This document shows positions 50,801 to 58,911 of a DNA stretch of 64,000 nt, one piece after another. Source of the DNA: Streptomyces sp. NRRL F-6131. Lineage in GTDB: Bacteria > Actinomycetota > Actinomycetes > Streptomycetales > Streptomycetaceae. The number at the start of each line of letters is the position of its first letter. Positions within the stretch are counted from its first letter, which is position 1. The stretch covers positions 62,001 through 126,000 of the forward strand of contig JOHN01000029.1 in assembly GCA_000719695.1 (NCBI GenBank), given 5' to 3'. A model generated the notes under the pieces. That model was not told where the DNA came from and did no database searches. It was given only the letters and a program-made list of their open reading frames with translations. Made by a program: the position numbers and the translations under genes.

Positions 50801-52259
50801 CCGGTTCACCTCCACGCCGAAGGTGACGCTGACCAACTACTCGAAGGCGGGCACCGCCGACCGCGACATCGCCTGGAACTCCGTCGCGTTCAAGCCGATC
50901 AGGGGCACGTTCGTCCACCGCTCCCTGACCGCGGCCGCGATCTTCGACCCGAACCAGGAGCTGAACTCCAACTGGCCGGTGTCGACGGAGATCAACTCGC
51001 CGGTGCGGTCCATGAAGGCCCTCTACGACTGGGGGCTGGGCCTGGCCGACCAGGGGCCGCTGTGGAACAACCCGGACGGGGCCGACGCCCGCGGGCTCTC
51101 CTCCTTGGCGCGCTGCCCGACGGCGCAGGCCGTCGGCGAGTGCACCGGGCAGCAGACCTGGGACGCGGCCGACCAGTGGGCCAAGGACATCAGGGAGGGT
51201 GGCTGGGCCCCGCGCACGGACGGCTCCGCCCCCACGATGTCGATCCCCGTCTGGATGGCCATGTCCAACCCGCGTCCGGAGGCCTCCAAGACCGCCTCCG
51301 AGGCGTACGGCGACCCGAACAGCTACAAGATCAGGTCCGATCTGACCGTGACGTTCGTGGTCGGCGAGGACGGGAAGATCGTCGACGGCAGCGCCGGCTC
51401 CGACTACCGGGCCCGGGTCGGCAACGCCCACCTGCCGCAGTTCGTCACCAGGATCATGAAGACGATCGAGGCGGACTACGGGATCCCGGCGCCGGACATC
51501 GACTACACCACGCAGGACGCGCTGGAGTACGGCAACGTCCACACCTCCCACCCCTACACGGACGGGGACACCCCGGGCCAGGCGTACTTCCCGCACGTCC
51601 GCGGGGCCCGCGTCGACGACGCCAAGCAGTGCGTCGACGTCCGTGCCGTCGGCGGCGGTGTGCACGGCTACCGCGCGATGATCGGCCACAAGTCGATCAA
51701 CGACAACGTCAAGGCGTGGGTGGACAAGGTCGACGCGAGCCTGAAGACCAACCACGCGGTGAAGCGGTTCGCCGGGGACGTCTACGCGATGTTCTTCAAG
51801 AACTCCGGATCCTGGAACAACAACATGGGCGGCTCCATGATCGGCAACGCGCCGCCGATCTGGCAGGACATCGCCGCGGCCTTCTGCGCCGACGGGTCCG
51901 TCAAGCCGACGCACTACCAGCGCAACGGCGACGCGCATCCGTCCAACGGCATCGTCTTCCAGTCCTACATGCCCGACCTCTACCTGTACGTCGACGACCG
52001 GCTGACCGACAACCTCGGCCGCCCGTCGAACCAGCGGATCAACGTCGGGGACTGGAGGAACTTCTCCAACTTCCCCGCCACCGCTCCCAACGGCAACGCC
52101 TACGCCACCTGCTCGGCCGCCACCCGCGGCAGCGGCGGCAACCCGTGGGGGGTCGACGCCCCGGCACCGATCATCGGTGACGGCCCGGGCAACCGGCCGA
52201 ACAAGGTCGTGCACTGCGACGACCCGGCCAACGAGTTCACCGTCAACCTCACCCGGTGA
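47856..52259 (+). CDS. Giant secreted lytic-transglycosylase-like/golvesin-type protein (TTA codon)
   Basis: A 1,467-residue exported protein. The signal peptide is ACVPLVAVAACAALTGGLL. The first ~400 residues form a beta-rich domain. Residues about 510-620 look lysozyme/transglycosylase-like (VLLGILAQESNLWQ, with CGYGVGQVTDGM). A golvesin-like beta domain follows (about 930-1010; GQWVSLGAYRFTSTPKVTLT). The C-terminal ~400 residues are Trp/Asn-rich and unassigned. The TTG at 47856 follows CGGGGGAG and begins the signal peptide. Codon 48 is TTA (47997-47999), so translation should depend on bldA. It may remodel the wall or sheath during development. A strong terminator follows. Confidence 0.8.
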   Translation: MRSIRRACVPLVAVAACAALTGGLLRGGPAAAAPAPSGAGAPPPAASLRVDGPDETLGKGWKASEDRAVTGAADAEAFKILVADEAEAYEWKTVAALTEPGVPADSWIGNQCVMDESHVAAVYAPRAFTNKPDLMQGGAFTAIVNTRTGEVTKLPFTATLAYFDPACNTTTHTAAFTQYRDMNDAAQVKTQVITVDTTGTAVTKTGELRGQVSSAVPVKDGVVAGLGRDLVRIDGEGAVSRLAGGDGIPFDIRPMTGDRIGFVDRTDTGTAQAKVYGGGGAPLTVATGGVGELELVSGAQGSVFLTGRPRDVKVEGSGVTRLDVPAGTEVSSHGHLAVAPVLTPGVRAGLTRIKAAGKGFEGSAESGADGRAPAGTAPGTPDGDTTTTVTSTVTATGKEVRQRVAPAQQGAADGPSPALTGDTEPRTQPRSAAAAPVSHDPRDTDRWCSVSRNDMSVQALQPTPNQVEWAVDMAVRGELRANWIRQGDYRGQAGLLSIDPQGLFPRPELKGGGRIPANVLLGILAQESNLWQAESGAVPGQMGSPLAAVDGYYGHSAKDTLLGYWRINWDKSDCGYGVGQVTDGMRLKGHEKPGETSLDPALQKAIAVDYATNIAASMKILADKWNEVHADGQRITVNNDDPSRVENWFTAAWNYNLGFNPRSAAGQNGGSWGLGWYNNPANPMYKKGAWDHPFMDVSLNANNIRDAATPQYWPYQMKVMGWSAWSIDSGFSYGTDGRQDWKGESGFNSAGFNPAWWATAADRSRVSPPISTFCNTQNHCNPASPVDCPDEACYRQFWWNQENATWKPDCTQTCGHENIKYQTLRAEPGRGYRLKNGTPVCAGAPAGSDVVTSVPTGTPTWSACGAAASTGSFQFTFHPDWDQHYEAKADLHSIGGGHGGHFWYTHTRDEEHYGGDGNRMTIEGEWTAGRTYDLAAVYAYVPDTGAQTKDAKYVISGAVDGPYERYVDQDANNGQWVSLGAYRFTSTPKVTLTNYSKAGTADRDIAWNSVAFKPIRGTFVHRSLTAAAIFDPNQELNSNWPVSTEINSPVRSMKALYDWGLGLADQGPLWNNPDGADARGLSSLARCPTAQAVGECTGQQTWDAADQWAKDIREGGWAPRTDGSAPTMSIPVWMAMSNPRPEASKTASEAYGDPNSYKIRSDLTVTFVVGEDGKIVDGSAGSDYRARVGNAHLPQFVTRIMKTIEADYGIPAPDIDYTTQDALEYGNVHTSHPYTDGDTPGQAYFPHVRGARVDDAKQCVDVRAVGGGVHGYRAMIGHKSINDNVKAWVDKVDASLKTNHAVKRFAGDVYAMFFKNSGSWNNNMGGSMIGNAPPIWQDIAAAFCADGSVKPTHYQRNGDAHPSNGIVFQSYMPDLYLYVDDRLTDNLGRPSNQRINVGDWRNFSNFPATAPNGNAYATCSAATRGSGGNPWGVDAPAPIIGDGPGNRPNKVVHCDDPANEFTVNLTR

Positions 52260-52273
52260 CCGCGTGACCCCGT

Positions 52274-52321
52274 GAGCGGAGCAGGGGGACGGCCCGTCGC
52301 GGCCGTCCCCCTGCTCCGCTC
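52274..52321. terminator. Long bidirectional terminator
   Basis: A 21-bp perfect stem (52274-52294 with 52301-52321) with a 6-base loop sits between the convergent stops at 52259 and 52331. It is among the strongest hairpins in the window. Confidence 0.85.
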
Positions 52322-52330
52322 CTCGCGCAG

Positions 52331-55300
52331 CTAACCGAAGAACCGCCGGGCCGCCTCCGCCCGCGGCCCCACCGGCGCCCCGGCGCGCGCCAGCTCGTCG
52401 AGGTACAGACACACATCGGCCCGCGCCGCGCGGGCACCGGGCACCGCGAGGAACGCCCGCGCCAGCTCCACCGGCTCGACCTCCCCGGCGACCAGGCCGT
52501 GCAGCAGCTTGCGCACCCCCGGCTCGAACGGGTCCTGCGGATCCTCGTAGGGACAGTCCAGGAAGGCCTCCCAGGCCTCCGCCGAAGCGGCCGGCCCCTC
52601 CGTCAGCAGCCGCAGCACCGCCACCTCCACCAGCACCGTCGAGGCCGCCGCGACCTCCGGCGCCAGCTCCTCCAGCACCGTCCGGGCGTCGTCGAACCGC
52701 CCCGCGTGCCGGTACGCCGCCGCCAGCGCGCAGCGCACCGCGACGTCCGCCGGGTCCCGGGCGAGCACCGCCACCAGATCGGCCACCGCCTCCGCCGGAC
52801 GCCCGGCCTGCCGGTACGCCTGACCGCGCTCGGCGAGCGCCCAGGTGTAGTCCGGGTTCTGGTCGACGGCGGCCGTGAGGTCGGCGATCGCCTCCTCCAC
52901 CAGACCCGCCTGCCGCCGGGCCTGGCCCCGGGAGCCGAGGGCCCAGGCGTCGTCCGGTTCGAGCGCCAGCGCGGCACTCAGGTCGGCGACCGCCTCCTCC
53001 AGATCGCCCGCCAGCCGGTGCGCCTCGCCGCGCAGCGCCAGCGCCCAGGCGTACTCCGGGTCGATCGCGAGGACGGCGGTCAGGTCCGCGATCGCCTCGT
53101 CCAGCCGCCCGGCCTGCCGGTGCGCCTGCCCGCGCGCCCGCAGCGCCCACACGTCCGAGGGGTCCAGCAGCAGCGCCTCGGTCAGGTCGGCCACCGCCTC
53201 CGCCGGCCGGCCCGCCTGCCGGTGCGCCTCACCGCGCTCCGCCAGGGCCCAGGCGTACTCCGGATCCAGCGCGAGCGCGGCCGTGAAGTCGGCGATCGCC
53301 TCGTCGAGCCGGCCCGCCTGCCGGTGCGCCTCACCGCGCTCGCCGACCGCCCAGGCGTACTCCGGGTTGAGCGCGAGCGCGGCCGTGAAGTCCGCGACCG
53401 CCTCGTCCAGCCGGCCCGCCTGCCGGTGCGCCTGGGCCCGCGAACCCAGGGCCCACGCGTGCTCCGGATTGAGCGCCACGGCCGCCGTGAAGTCGGCGAT
53501 CGCCTCCTCGGGCCGCCCGGCCTGCCGGTGCGCCTCGCCGCGCTCGGCGAGCGCCCAGGCGTTCTCCGGGCCGAGCGCCAGGGCGGCCGTCAGATCGGCG
53601 ATCGCGTCGTCCAGCCGGCCCGCCTGCCGGTAGGCCTGGCCCCGTGAACTCAGCGCCCAGGCGTCGCCGGGATCCAGCGCGAGCGCCGCCGTGAAGTCGG
53701 CGATCGCCTCGGCCAGCCGCCCCGCCGTCCGGAACGCCTCGCCGCGCTGGGTGAGCGCCCAGGCGTACTCCGGGTCGAGCAGGATCGCGGCGGTGAGGTC
53801 CGCGACCGCCTCCTCCAGCCGCCCGGCCAGCCGGTGCGCCTGGCCGCGCGAGCCCAGCGCCCAGGCGTCGTCCGGGTCGAGCGCCAGCGCCGCCGTGAAG
53901 TCGGCCATCGCCTCCTCGGCCAGCCCGGCCAGCTGACGGGCCTCGCCCCGCCGGGACAGCGCCCACGCGTACTCCGGGTCGAGGGCCAGCGCCGCCGTGA
54001 AGTCGGCCAGCGCCTGCTCGTGGTGGCCGTGCCAGTTGAGCACCCGCCCCCGGTAGGCGAGGGCCTGCGGCAGGTCGGCGGCGATCGCCACGGCCTGGTC
54101 GAGGTCGGTGAGGGCCTCGTCGTCGCGGTCCTCGACGAAGTGCTGGTAGCCGCGGTGGGTGAGCGCCCAGGCCCGCACCCGGACCGGCAGTCCGGGACCG
54201 GCGAGCACCCCGAGGGCCGCCAGCGCCGGCTGCTCGCCGCCGGCCGCCGCGTGGATCCGGCGCGCCCAGCGGGTCAGTTCGGCGTCGTCGCTGTCCTGCG
54301 CGGCCTGGCTGAGCATCTCCGCCCACGGGGCGAGCGCGTCCGGCGCGTCCCCGGCCGTGCGCGCGGTGTGCTCCAGGGCGAGCGCCAGATGGACCAGCGG
54401 GTCCGCGCACAGCCGGTGGTAGGTCTCGTTCAGCAGGTGCCGGCGCCACCGCGGGTCGGTGCCGCGCCGAGCCGCCGGCAGGTACTGCTCGACGGCCGTC
54501 CGCGCGGCGGCGTGGTGCTCGGCGAGGCGGTTGTGCGCGGCCGTCCACTCCCGCGGGGTGTGGATCCGGCGCCGGCGCACCATGCTGGTGCGGACCACGG
54601 CGTGGTACTGGAGGAAGTCGCCGCGCCCGGTCACGAAGGGCTGCGCCGACAGCCAGTCCCAGGCGACCGGTTCGGCGTCCGGGACGGCGCAGGCGAACAG
54701 GTCCCGGTTCAGCTGCAGCGGGAGCGCGGCCGCCAGCACGGTGTCCCGGCGGTCCGGCTCGGGGATCCACTGCAGGAAACGCACCACCGCCTGGTCGACC
54801 ATGTCGGCGCCGACGTCCGCGACCTCCTCGACCGCGCCGGGATCGGCGGCCGCCAGCAGCGCGACCAGCAGGGGCAGCCGCATCGACATCCGCAGCACCG
54901 CGTCCACCACCAGGGGATCGGTGACCCCGCGGGCGGTCAGCAGGTCGCGGGCCTCCTGCTCGGTGAACACCTCCAGCGGCACGTCCACCAGCACCGGCCG
55001 CCACGGCGCCCACTCGCGCTCGGCGAGCTCGTCGCGGCCGGCCAGCACGAACACCACCTCCAGCGGCAGCGGGCCGAACGCGTCGTCCAGGATCTCCCGC
55101 AGCCACCCGTCGAGATAGCGGCCGGTCAGCTCCCAGGTGTCCAGGAACAGCACGATCCAGGGCCGTCGGCCGCGGTCCCGGTCGCGGTCGCAGAGCCGGG
55201 CGAGTTCGGCGACGAAGGCCCGGCTGAGCGCCGACTCCTCGACGTCACCGCCGCGCCGGCGCTGACGCACCCCCGCGATGAGGCGCTCGGCACCCTGGGC

Positions 55301-55822
55301 CACCGCGTCCGGGTTCGCCATGGCCGCGACCACTCCGGCGCCCGGCAGCACCGCGGCCGCCCCGAACGCCGCCTGGGTCACCAGCCGGGTCGGCAGCGTC
55401 GCGCCCTCCCCGCCCGGCGGCTGCTCCGGCTCGCGGTCGGCCGCGGCCTGGACCGAACGCCGGTACTGCTCCAGCGCCTTGTCGAACTCGCGCAGCGGGC
55501 CCGCCTGTTCGGCGAGCTGCCGGGCGAGCGCGGTGAGCGCCGTCTCGACGCCGTGCACATCGGTCTCGTCGACCACCGCGGTCAGCGCACCGGCCCGCCG
55601 GGCCGTCTCGCGCCACTGGGCGAGCAGCGTGGACTTGCCGACCCCGCCGACCCCGCGCACATGGAACAGGAAGTCCGCCGGATCCGGCCCGGAGTCCGGA
55701 TCGGGATCGCGGGCGAGGTTGTCCACGAACAGCGCCAGCTGCGCTCTGCGGCCGATGAACTGCGCGCCGGTGCGCTGACGCACCGCCTCCGCACGCGACA
55801 GACGCCTCCGTGCCTGTGCCAT
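52331..55822 (-). CDS. STAND-type ATPase with a long TPR array
   Basis: A 1,163-residue cytoplasmic protein. The NTPase has Walker A VRGVGGVGKSTLL (about 55-67) and Walker B-like IVLFLDTWEL (about 225), with DNLARDPDPDS upstream and a winged-helix-like region (AVVRFLQWIPEPDRRDTVLA) after it. From about residue 545 to 1057 there are about 15 tetratricopeptide repeats of the form YAWALAERGEAHRQAGRPEE followed by AIADFTAALALDPE. The repeats are almost identical in DNA as well (102-base period, about 52650-54180), implying recent expansion. STAND-TPR proteins sense a ligand and oligomerise; some act in phage defence or signalling. No effector domain is seen. The ATG at 55822 follows a GGGGG site. 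Confidence 0.88.
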   Translation of the reverse strand: MAQARRRLSRAEAVRQRTGAQFIGRRAQLALFVDNLARDPDPDSGPDPADFLFHVRGVGGVGKSTLLAQWRETARRAGALTAVVDETDVHGVETALTALARQLAEQAGPLREFDKALEQYRRSVQAAADREPEQPPGGEGATLPTRLVTQAAFGAAAVLPGAGVVAAMANPDAVAQGAERLIAGVRQRRRGGDVEESALSRAFVAELARLCDRDRDRGRRPWIVLFLDTWELTGRYLDGWLREILDDAFGPLPLEVVFVLAGRDELAEREWAPWRPVLVDVPLEVFTEQEARDLLTARGVTDPLVVDAVLRMSMRLPLLVALLAAADPGAVEEVADVGADMVDQAVVRFLQWIPEPDRRDTVLAAALPLQLNRDLFACAVPDAEPVAWDWLSAQPFVTGRGDFLQYHAVVRTSMVRRRRIHTPREWTAAHNRLAEHHAAARTAVEQYLPAARRGTDPRWRRHLLNETYHRLCADPLVHLALALEHTARTAGDAPDALAPWAEMLSQAAQDSDDAELTRWARRIHAAAGGEQPALAALGVLAGPGLPVRVRAWALTHRGYQHFVEDRDDEALTDLDQAVAIAADLPQALAYRGRVLNWHGHHEQALADFTAALALDPEYAWALSRRGEARQLAGLAEEAMADFTAALALDPDDAWALGSRGQAHRLAGRLEEAVADLTAAILLDPEYAWALTQRGEAFRTAGRLAEAIADFTAALALDPGDAWALSSRGQAYRQAGRLDDAIADLTAALALGPENAWALAERGEAHRQAGRPEEAIADFTAAVALNPEHAWALGSRAQAHRQAGRLDEAVADFTAALALNPEYAWAVGERGEAHRQAGRLDEAIADFTAALALDPEYAWALAERGEAHRQAGRPAEAVADLTEALLLDPSDVWALRARGQAHRQAGRLDEAIADLTAVLAIDPEYAWALALRGEAHRLAGDLEEAVADLSAALALEPDDAWALGSRGQARRQAGLVEEAIADLTAAVDQNPDYTWALAERGQAYRQAGRPAEAVADLVAVLARDPADVAVRCALAAAYRHAGRFDDARTVLEELAPEVAAASTVLVEVAVLRLLTEGPAASAEAWEAFLDCPYEDPQDPFEPGVRKLLHGLVAGEVEPVELARAFLAVPGARAARADVCLYLDELARAGAPVGPRAEAARRFFG

Positions 55823-56009
55823 GCCACCCCCTGCCGCCCCGCCCGGCGGCACCACCGACCACGAGTCCGGTGCCGCCGGTGCCGCTGTCGTGAGGACGAC
55901 CGTAGTGAATCGGCCCGGGCGTTGTCCTGCTTTCGGCCATCTGTCGTGTGCGGGACGTGAGCCGACGGTCACGCAGCGGTTCCGCCGGAGCCCGTCCGGG
56001 GACCGGCCC

Positions 56010-56573
56010 CTACGAGGACGGGACGACCGTGATCTCGAAGCGGGAGGTGCTGTCCGCCGGTGTCGGGTCGCCCGGCAGGTCGGTCTCGACCGTGCCCTCC
56101 AGGACCCCGGCGGGCATGCCGGAGGCGACCGAGATCCGCACGTCGGCGGCGACCGCGGAGCCCGGCGCCAGCCCGGCCGGCACGGCGCAGGCCACGGTGT
56201 GGCCGTGCGGCAGGGTGCGGCAGGCGGCCGCCGGGGACGTCCCGGTGCCCACCAGTCCGGGCGGCAGGTGCACGTACAGCGTGAACGGTTCGGCGGTCGC
56301 GGCGTCACCGGTGTTGACCGCCACCGGGTGCAGCAGGGTGGTGCCCCCGTCGGCCACCGGGGCGGGGTCGGCGGCCGTCACCGCCAGGTCGGCGCCGAGG
56401 CAGCCGGCGGCGGCGACCGCCGGTCCGGCGGCCAGGACCACCGCCGCGCAGGCCGCCTGCACGGCCCTCGACACCAACGGCCGGGCCGGCAGCGGTCGGG
56501 ACAGCAGCGGTCGGGACAGCGTCGATCGGGACAGCGTCGGTCGGAACATCAGCGGTCGGGACATCGCGTTCAC
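56010..56573 (-). CDS. Secreted DUF11/CARDB-like beta-sandwich protein
   Basis: A 187-residue exported protein. The N-terminus is a long, basic n-region with SRPLLSRPL-type repeats (DNA repeat of about 15 bases, 56493-56564) followed by the hydrophobic core AVQAACAAVVLAAGPAVAAA. The mature domain (GADLAVTAADPAPVADGGTT, then VAVNTGDAATAEPFTLYVHLPPGL) resembles DUF11/CARDB repeats of surface proteins. Ser/Pro end (EITVVPSS). The GTG at 56573 is preferred because GGAGGAG precedes it; an ATG at 56564 would start inside the repeat. It lies just upstream of the STAND-TPR gene on the same strand, but 187 bases separate them. Confidence 0.65.
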   Translation of the reverse strand: MNAMSRPLMFRPTLSRSTLSRPLLSRPLPARPLVSRAVQAACAAVVLAAGPAVAAAGCLGADLAVTAADPAPVADGGTTLLHPVAVNTGDAATAEPFTLYVHLPPGLVGTGTSPAAACRTLPHGHTVACAVPAGLAPGSAVAADVRISVASGMPAGVLEGTVETDLPGDPTPADSTSRFEITVVPSS

Positions 56574-56935
56574 CCGTCTCCTCCGGTGGGCGCCGGCCGG
56601 GCCCGGCCGTGCCGTCGCCAGCATCGACGCCCACCCGCCCTGCCGGGCCGGGACACGGCGGCGAACCACCCGGACGAGTGGCTCCGACGCGGGTGACTCG
56701 ATGTCCGTGGGTCGCGCCGGGTCGCGCCTCGCACGTCGGGGCCTTCTGCCGGACGGGCCTTCGGCCGGACGGGCCCGTCGGTGTCACCCGCGGGGCTGAT
56801 GTTCTCACCCGTTCGCCCCGTTCGGGTTGCGGGAAGGCCCGGCTTTCCACGTTCGTGTGCAAACGTGTGTGCCGCCCGGCCGTCCTCGGAGTCGGCCGGC
56901 CCAGGCTATTGACCATCCATCAAGGAGAACCTGAG
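56574..56935. other. Intergenic spacer, divergent promoters
   Basis: This 362-base region holds no gene I can support. It contains an inverted repeat CACGTT/AACGTG (56848-56853 and 56862-56867, 8-base spacer) about 70-90 bases upstream of the small secreted peptide gene, and short direct repeats of GCCGGACGGGCC type near 56750-56785. Confidence 0.5.
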
Positions 56936-57142
56936 ATGTCGGTTCGTGGAAAGCTCCGCCAGTTCGCCGTGATCGCGACCGTCGCCGCCGCGGCGGCCGT
57001 GATCGCGCCGACCGCCGCGGTGGCGCACGGCGGGGGCCCGCAGCCCTCCGCCTCGTCGGGCCTGCAGGCCGGCAACGCGGCGGTCGGCCTCGTCGGCCCG
57101 CGTGCCAACTGGCTGCAGTGGTTCGACCGTTCCAACGGCTGA
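56936..57142 (+). CDS. Small secreted peptide, function unknown
   Basis: A 68-residue exported peptide. Signal peptide QFAVIATVAAAAAVIAPTAA (cleaved near VAHGG), then a mature peptide of about 38 residues: Gly/Ser-rich and ending GLVGPRANWLQWFDRSNG, with two Trp. There is no Cys. AAGGAGAA lies before the ATG at 56936, and a terminator follows 16 bases after the stop, so this is a dedicated unit. It could be a surface-active or signalling peptide; no family is recognised. Confidence 0.7.
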   Translation: MSVRGKLRQFAVIATVAAAAAVIAPTAAVAHGGGPQPSASSGLQAGNAAVGLVGPRANWLQWFDRSNG

Positions 57143-57157
57143 TCCCACGCTCTTCAC

Positions 57158-57181
57158 GCCCCGGAGCCTCGGCTCCGGGGC
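57158..57181 (+). terminator. Terminator after the small secreted peptide
   Basis: GCCCCGGAGCC (57158-57168) pairs with GGCTCCGGGGC (57171-57181) with a 2-base loop; in practice the loop is 4 bases. It begins 16 bases after the stop. Confidence 0.8.
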
Positions 57182-57244
57182 GTTCGCGTGCGGTGCGGGT
57201 CCGGCCCCCCGGCCCCTTCGGGGTGGGCCCGGGGGCCGGGGTGG

Positions 57245-57530
57245 TCGGCGCAGGGTGATGCCGACGACCGCGTACGGCGCGATCGTCAGCGGCACGCTCA
57301 CCACCGCCCCCGCCACCGTGACCGGCACCGCGCGCGGCGTCGGGTCGGTCCCGTCCGGGGTGGCCACCGTGACCGCCGCCGGCAGCCGGTCGCCCGCCAC
57401 CGGGTCGGCGGTGCTCAGGTGGGCGAGCCCCGGCAGCTCGCCGCCCAGGTACCAGCAGACCCCCGCGCCGAAGGGGTCGCGCCGGCTCGCGGGCAGCGGG
57501 TCGGCCCGGCGCAGGCCCAGGACGTCGGCG
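57245..57530 (-). pseudogene. Possible remnant of a beta-sandwich domain from a glycosyl hydrolase-like protein
   Basis: In one minus-strand frame the sequence reads like a protein C-terminus: DPFGAGVCWYLGGELPGLAH, then PAAVTVATPDG and VVSVPLTIAPYAVVGITLRR. The frame has no plausible start (it runs out of the serine hydrolase antisense) and no stop at the expected end. It may be a decayed 3' end of a carbohydrate-active enzyme. The rest of the 492-base gap 57143-57634 holds a terminator and the promoter of the next gene. Confidence 0.3.
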
Positions 57531-57634
57531 AGCGCGGGTGCGGCGAGGGCGGACGCGGCCGGCACTGGGCCCCTCGGAGGACGCTGCGGAGTGTTGCGCC
57601 GGACCGTGACCGGAGCGTCCGCCCATAGTCGGTC

Positions 57635-58858
57635 ATGACCTTCTCCCGCACCAGGGCACTCGCCGCCGCCGTCCTCACGGCCGCGACCCTGACCTCCGTC
57701 GCCCTGCCCGCCGGGCCGCCGGCCGCCGCCCGAGCCCTCCTCAAGACCCCCACGCCCTCGCACGCCTGTGTCCGCTCGGACCCCGACGCCGACCCCCGGG
57801 CCCGCGAGGTGCTCGACATCGCCCGGCAGGTCCAGGAGGAGCTCGACCTGAAGTCGGTCCTGCTGCGCGTCACCGTCGACGGCCACGAGGTCGTCACCGG
57901 CGCCCTCGGCGAGTCCATGACCGGCGTCCCGGCCGAACCCGCGATGCACTTCCGGGCCGGCTCGGTCGCCTTCCCGTTCCTCGGCATCATCCTGCTCCAG
58001 CTCGCCGAGGAGGGCCGGATCGGTCTGGACGACCCGGTCGCCCCCTGGCTGCCGGACCTGCCGCGCGCCCACGAGATCACCCTGCGGATGCTCGGCGACA
58101 CCACCTCCGGGCTCGCCGACTACGTCACCGACCAGGCCTTCCTGGACGAGCTCGCCGCCGAGCCCTTCCGGCACTGGACCCCGGAGGAGCTCGTCGGCTT
58201 CTCCACCAGCCAGAACTTCTGGTACGACCCCGGCACCAACTGGAGCTACTCGCACGCCAACTTCGTCCTGCTCGGCGCGGCGCTGGAGCGGATCACCGGC
58301 ACGCGTCTCGACCACCTGCTGGAGCAGCGGATCTTCGAGCCGCTCGGCATGCGCCAGACCGTCAACAACTTCACCCCCGACATCCCCACCCCCGTGCTGC
58401 ACGCCTTCACCGCCTCGCGCGGCACGTACGAGGAGTCGACCTTCTGGAACCCGTCCTGGACCACCGCCCCCGGCGCCGTCCTGACCAGTGACGTCTGTGA
58501 CCTGACCCGTTCCATCGAGGCCGTCGGCACCGGGGCGCTGCTCTCCCCGGAGTCCTTCCGCACCCAGCTGAACCCCGGCACCGTCGGCCTGCCCGGCCCG
58601 GTGCACGGCTGTCCGCAGGACGTCTGCCTGCCGCAGACCGAGGCGCAGCACTTCGGCCTGGGCGTCATCGTCGACAAGGGCTGGGTGCTGTCCAACCCGT
58701 CGTTCTCCGGCTACGCCGCGATCGAGGCCTACCAGCCGGACGAGCGCCTGGCCATCGCCGTCAGCACCACGCGGGGCTGCGCGGCTCCGGACCGCAACAC
58801 CGCGCAGGACATCGCCCGCCGGATCGCCGACCGACTCGCGCCGAACCACCCGCTCTAG
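57635..58858 (+). CDS. Secreted serine-hydrolase (beta-lactamase fold) protein with degenerate active site
   Basis: A 407-residue exported protein. The signal peptide is AAAVLTAATLTSVALPAG. The body follows the class C beta-lactamase/D-Ala-D-Ala carboxypeptidase fold: LLQLAEEGRIGLDDPVAPWL, EITLRMLGDTTSGLADY and GAALERITGTRLDHLLEQRI. However, the SxxK motif appears as SVAF (about residues 110-113) in FRAGSVAFPFLG, and the YxN motif as YSHANF (about 204). The nucleophile Ser is kept but the general-base Lys is missing, so classical DD-peptidase activity is doubtful. It may bind peptidoglycan or a small ligand instead. The ATG at 57635 is used; a terminator follows. Confidence 0.85.
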   Translation: MTFSRTRALAAAVLTAATLTSVALPAGPPAAARALLKTPTPSHACVRSDPDADPRAREVLDIARQVQEELDLKSVLLRVTVDGHEVVTGALGESMTGVPAEPAMHFRAGSVAFPFLGIILLQLAEEGRIGLDDPVAPWLPDLPRAHEITLRMLGDTTSGLADYVTDQAFLDELAAEPFRHWTPEELVGFSTSQNFWYDPGTNWSYSHANFVLLGAALERITGTRLDHLLEQRIFEPLGMRQTVNNFTPDIPTPVLHAFTASRGTYEESTFWNPSWTTAPGAVLTSDVCDLTRSIEAVGTGALLSPESFRTQLNPGTVGLPGPVHGCPQDVCLPQTEAQHFGLGVIVDKGWVLSNPSFSGYAAIEAYQPDERLAIAVSTTRGCAAPDRNTAQDIARRIADRLAPNHPL

Positions 58859-58869
58859 ACATCCTCGTT

Positions 58870-58908
58870 CGGGCCCGCCGCGCTGTCAGGAGACGGCCGG
58901 CGGGCCCG
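58870..58908. terminator. Terminator between convergent genes
   Basis: CGGGCCCGCCG (58870-58880) pairs with CGGCGGGCCCG (58898-58908) around a 17-base loop, between the stops at 58858 and 58912. Confidence 0.7.
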
Positions 58909-58911
58909 GAG

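Noticed and set aside
47997..53150. 1,717-residue open frame on the minus strand
   Set aside because: It is antisense to the giant secreted protein and the TPR gene's other frame; it is rich in Arg/Gly/Val and lacks domain-like sequence. Long shadow frames are expected at this GC content.
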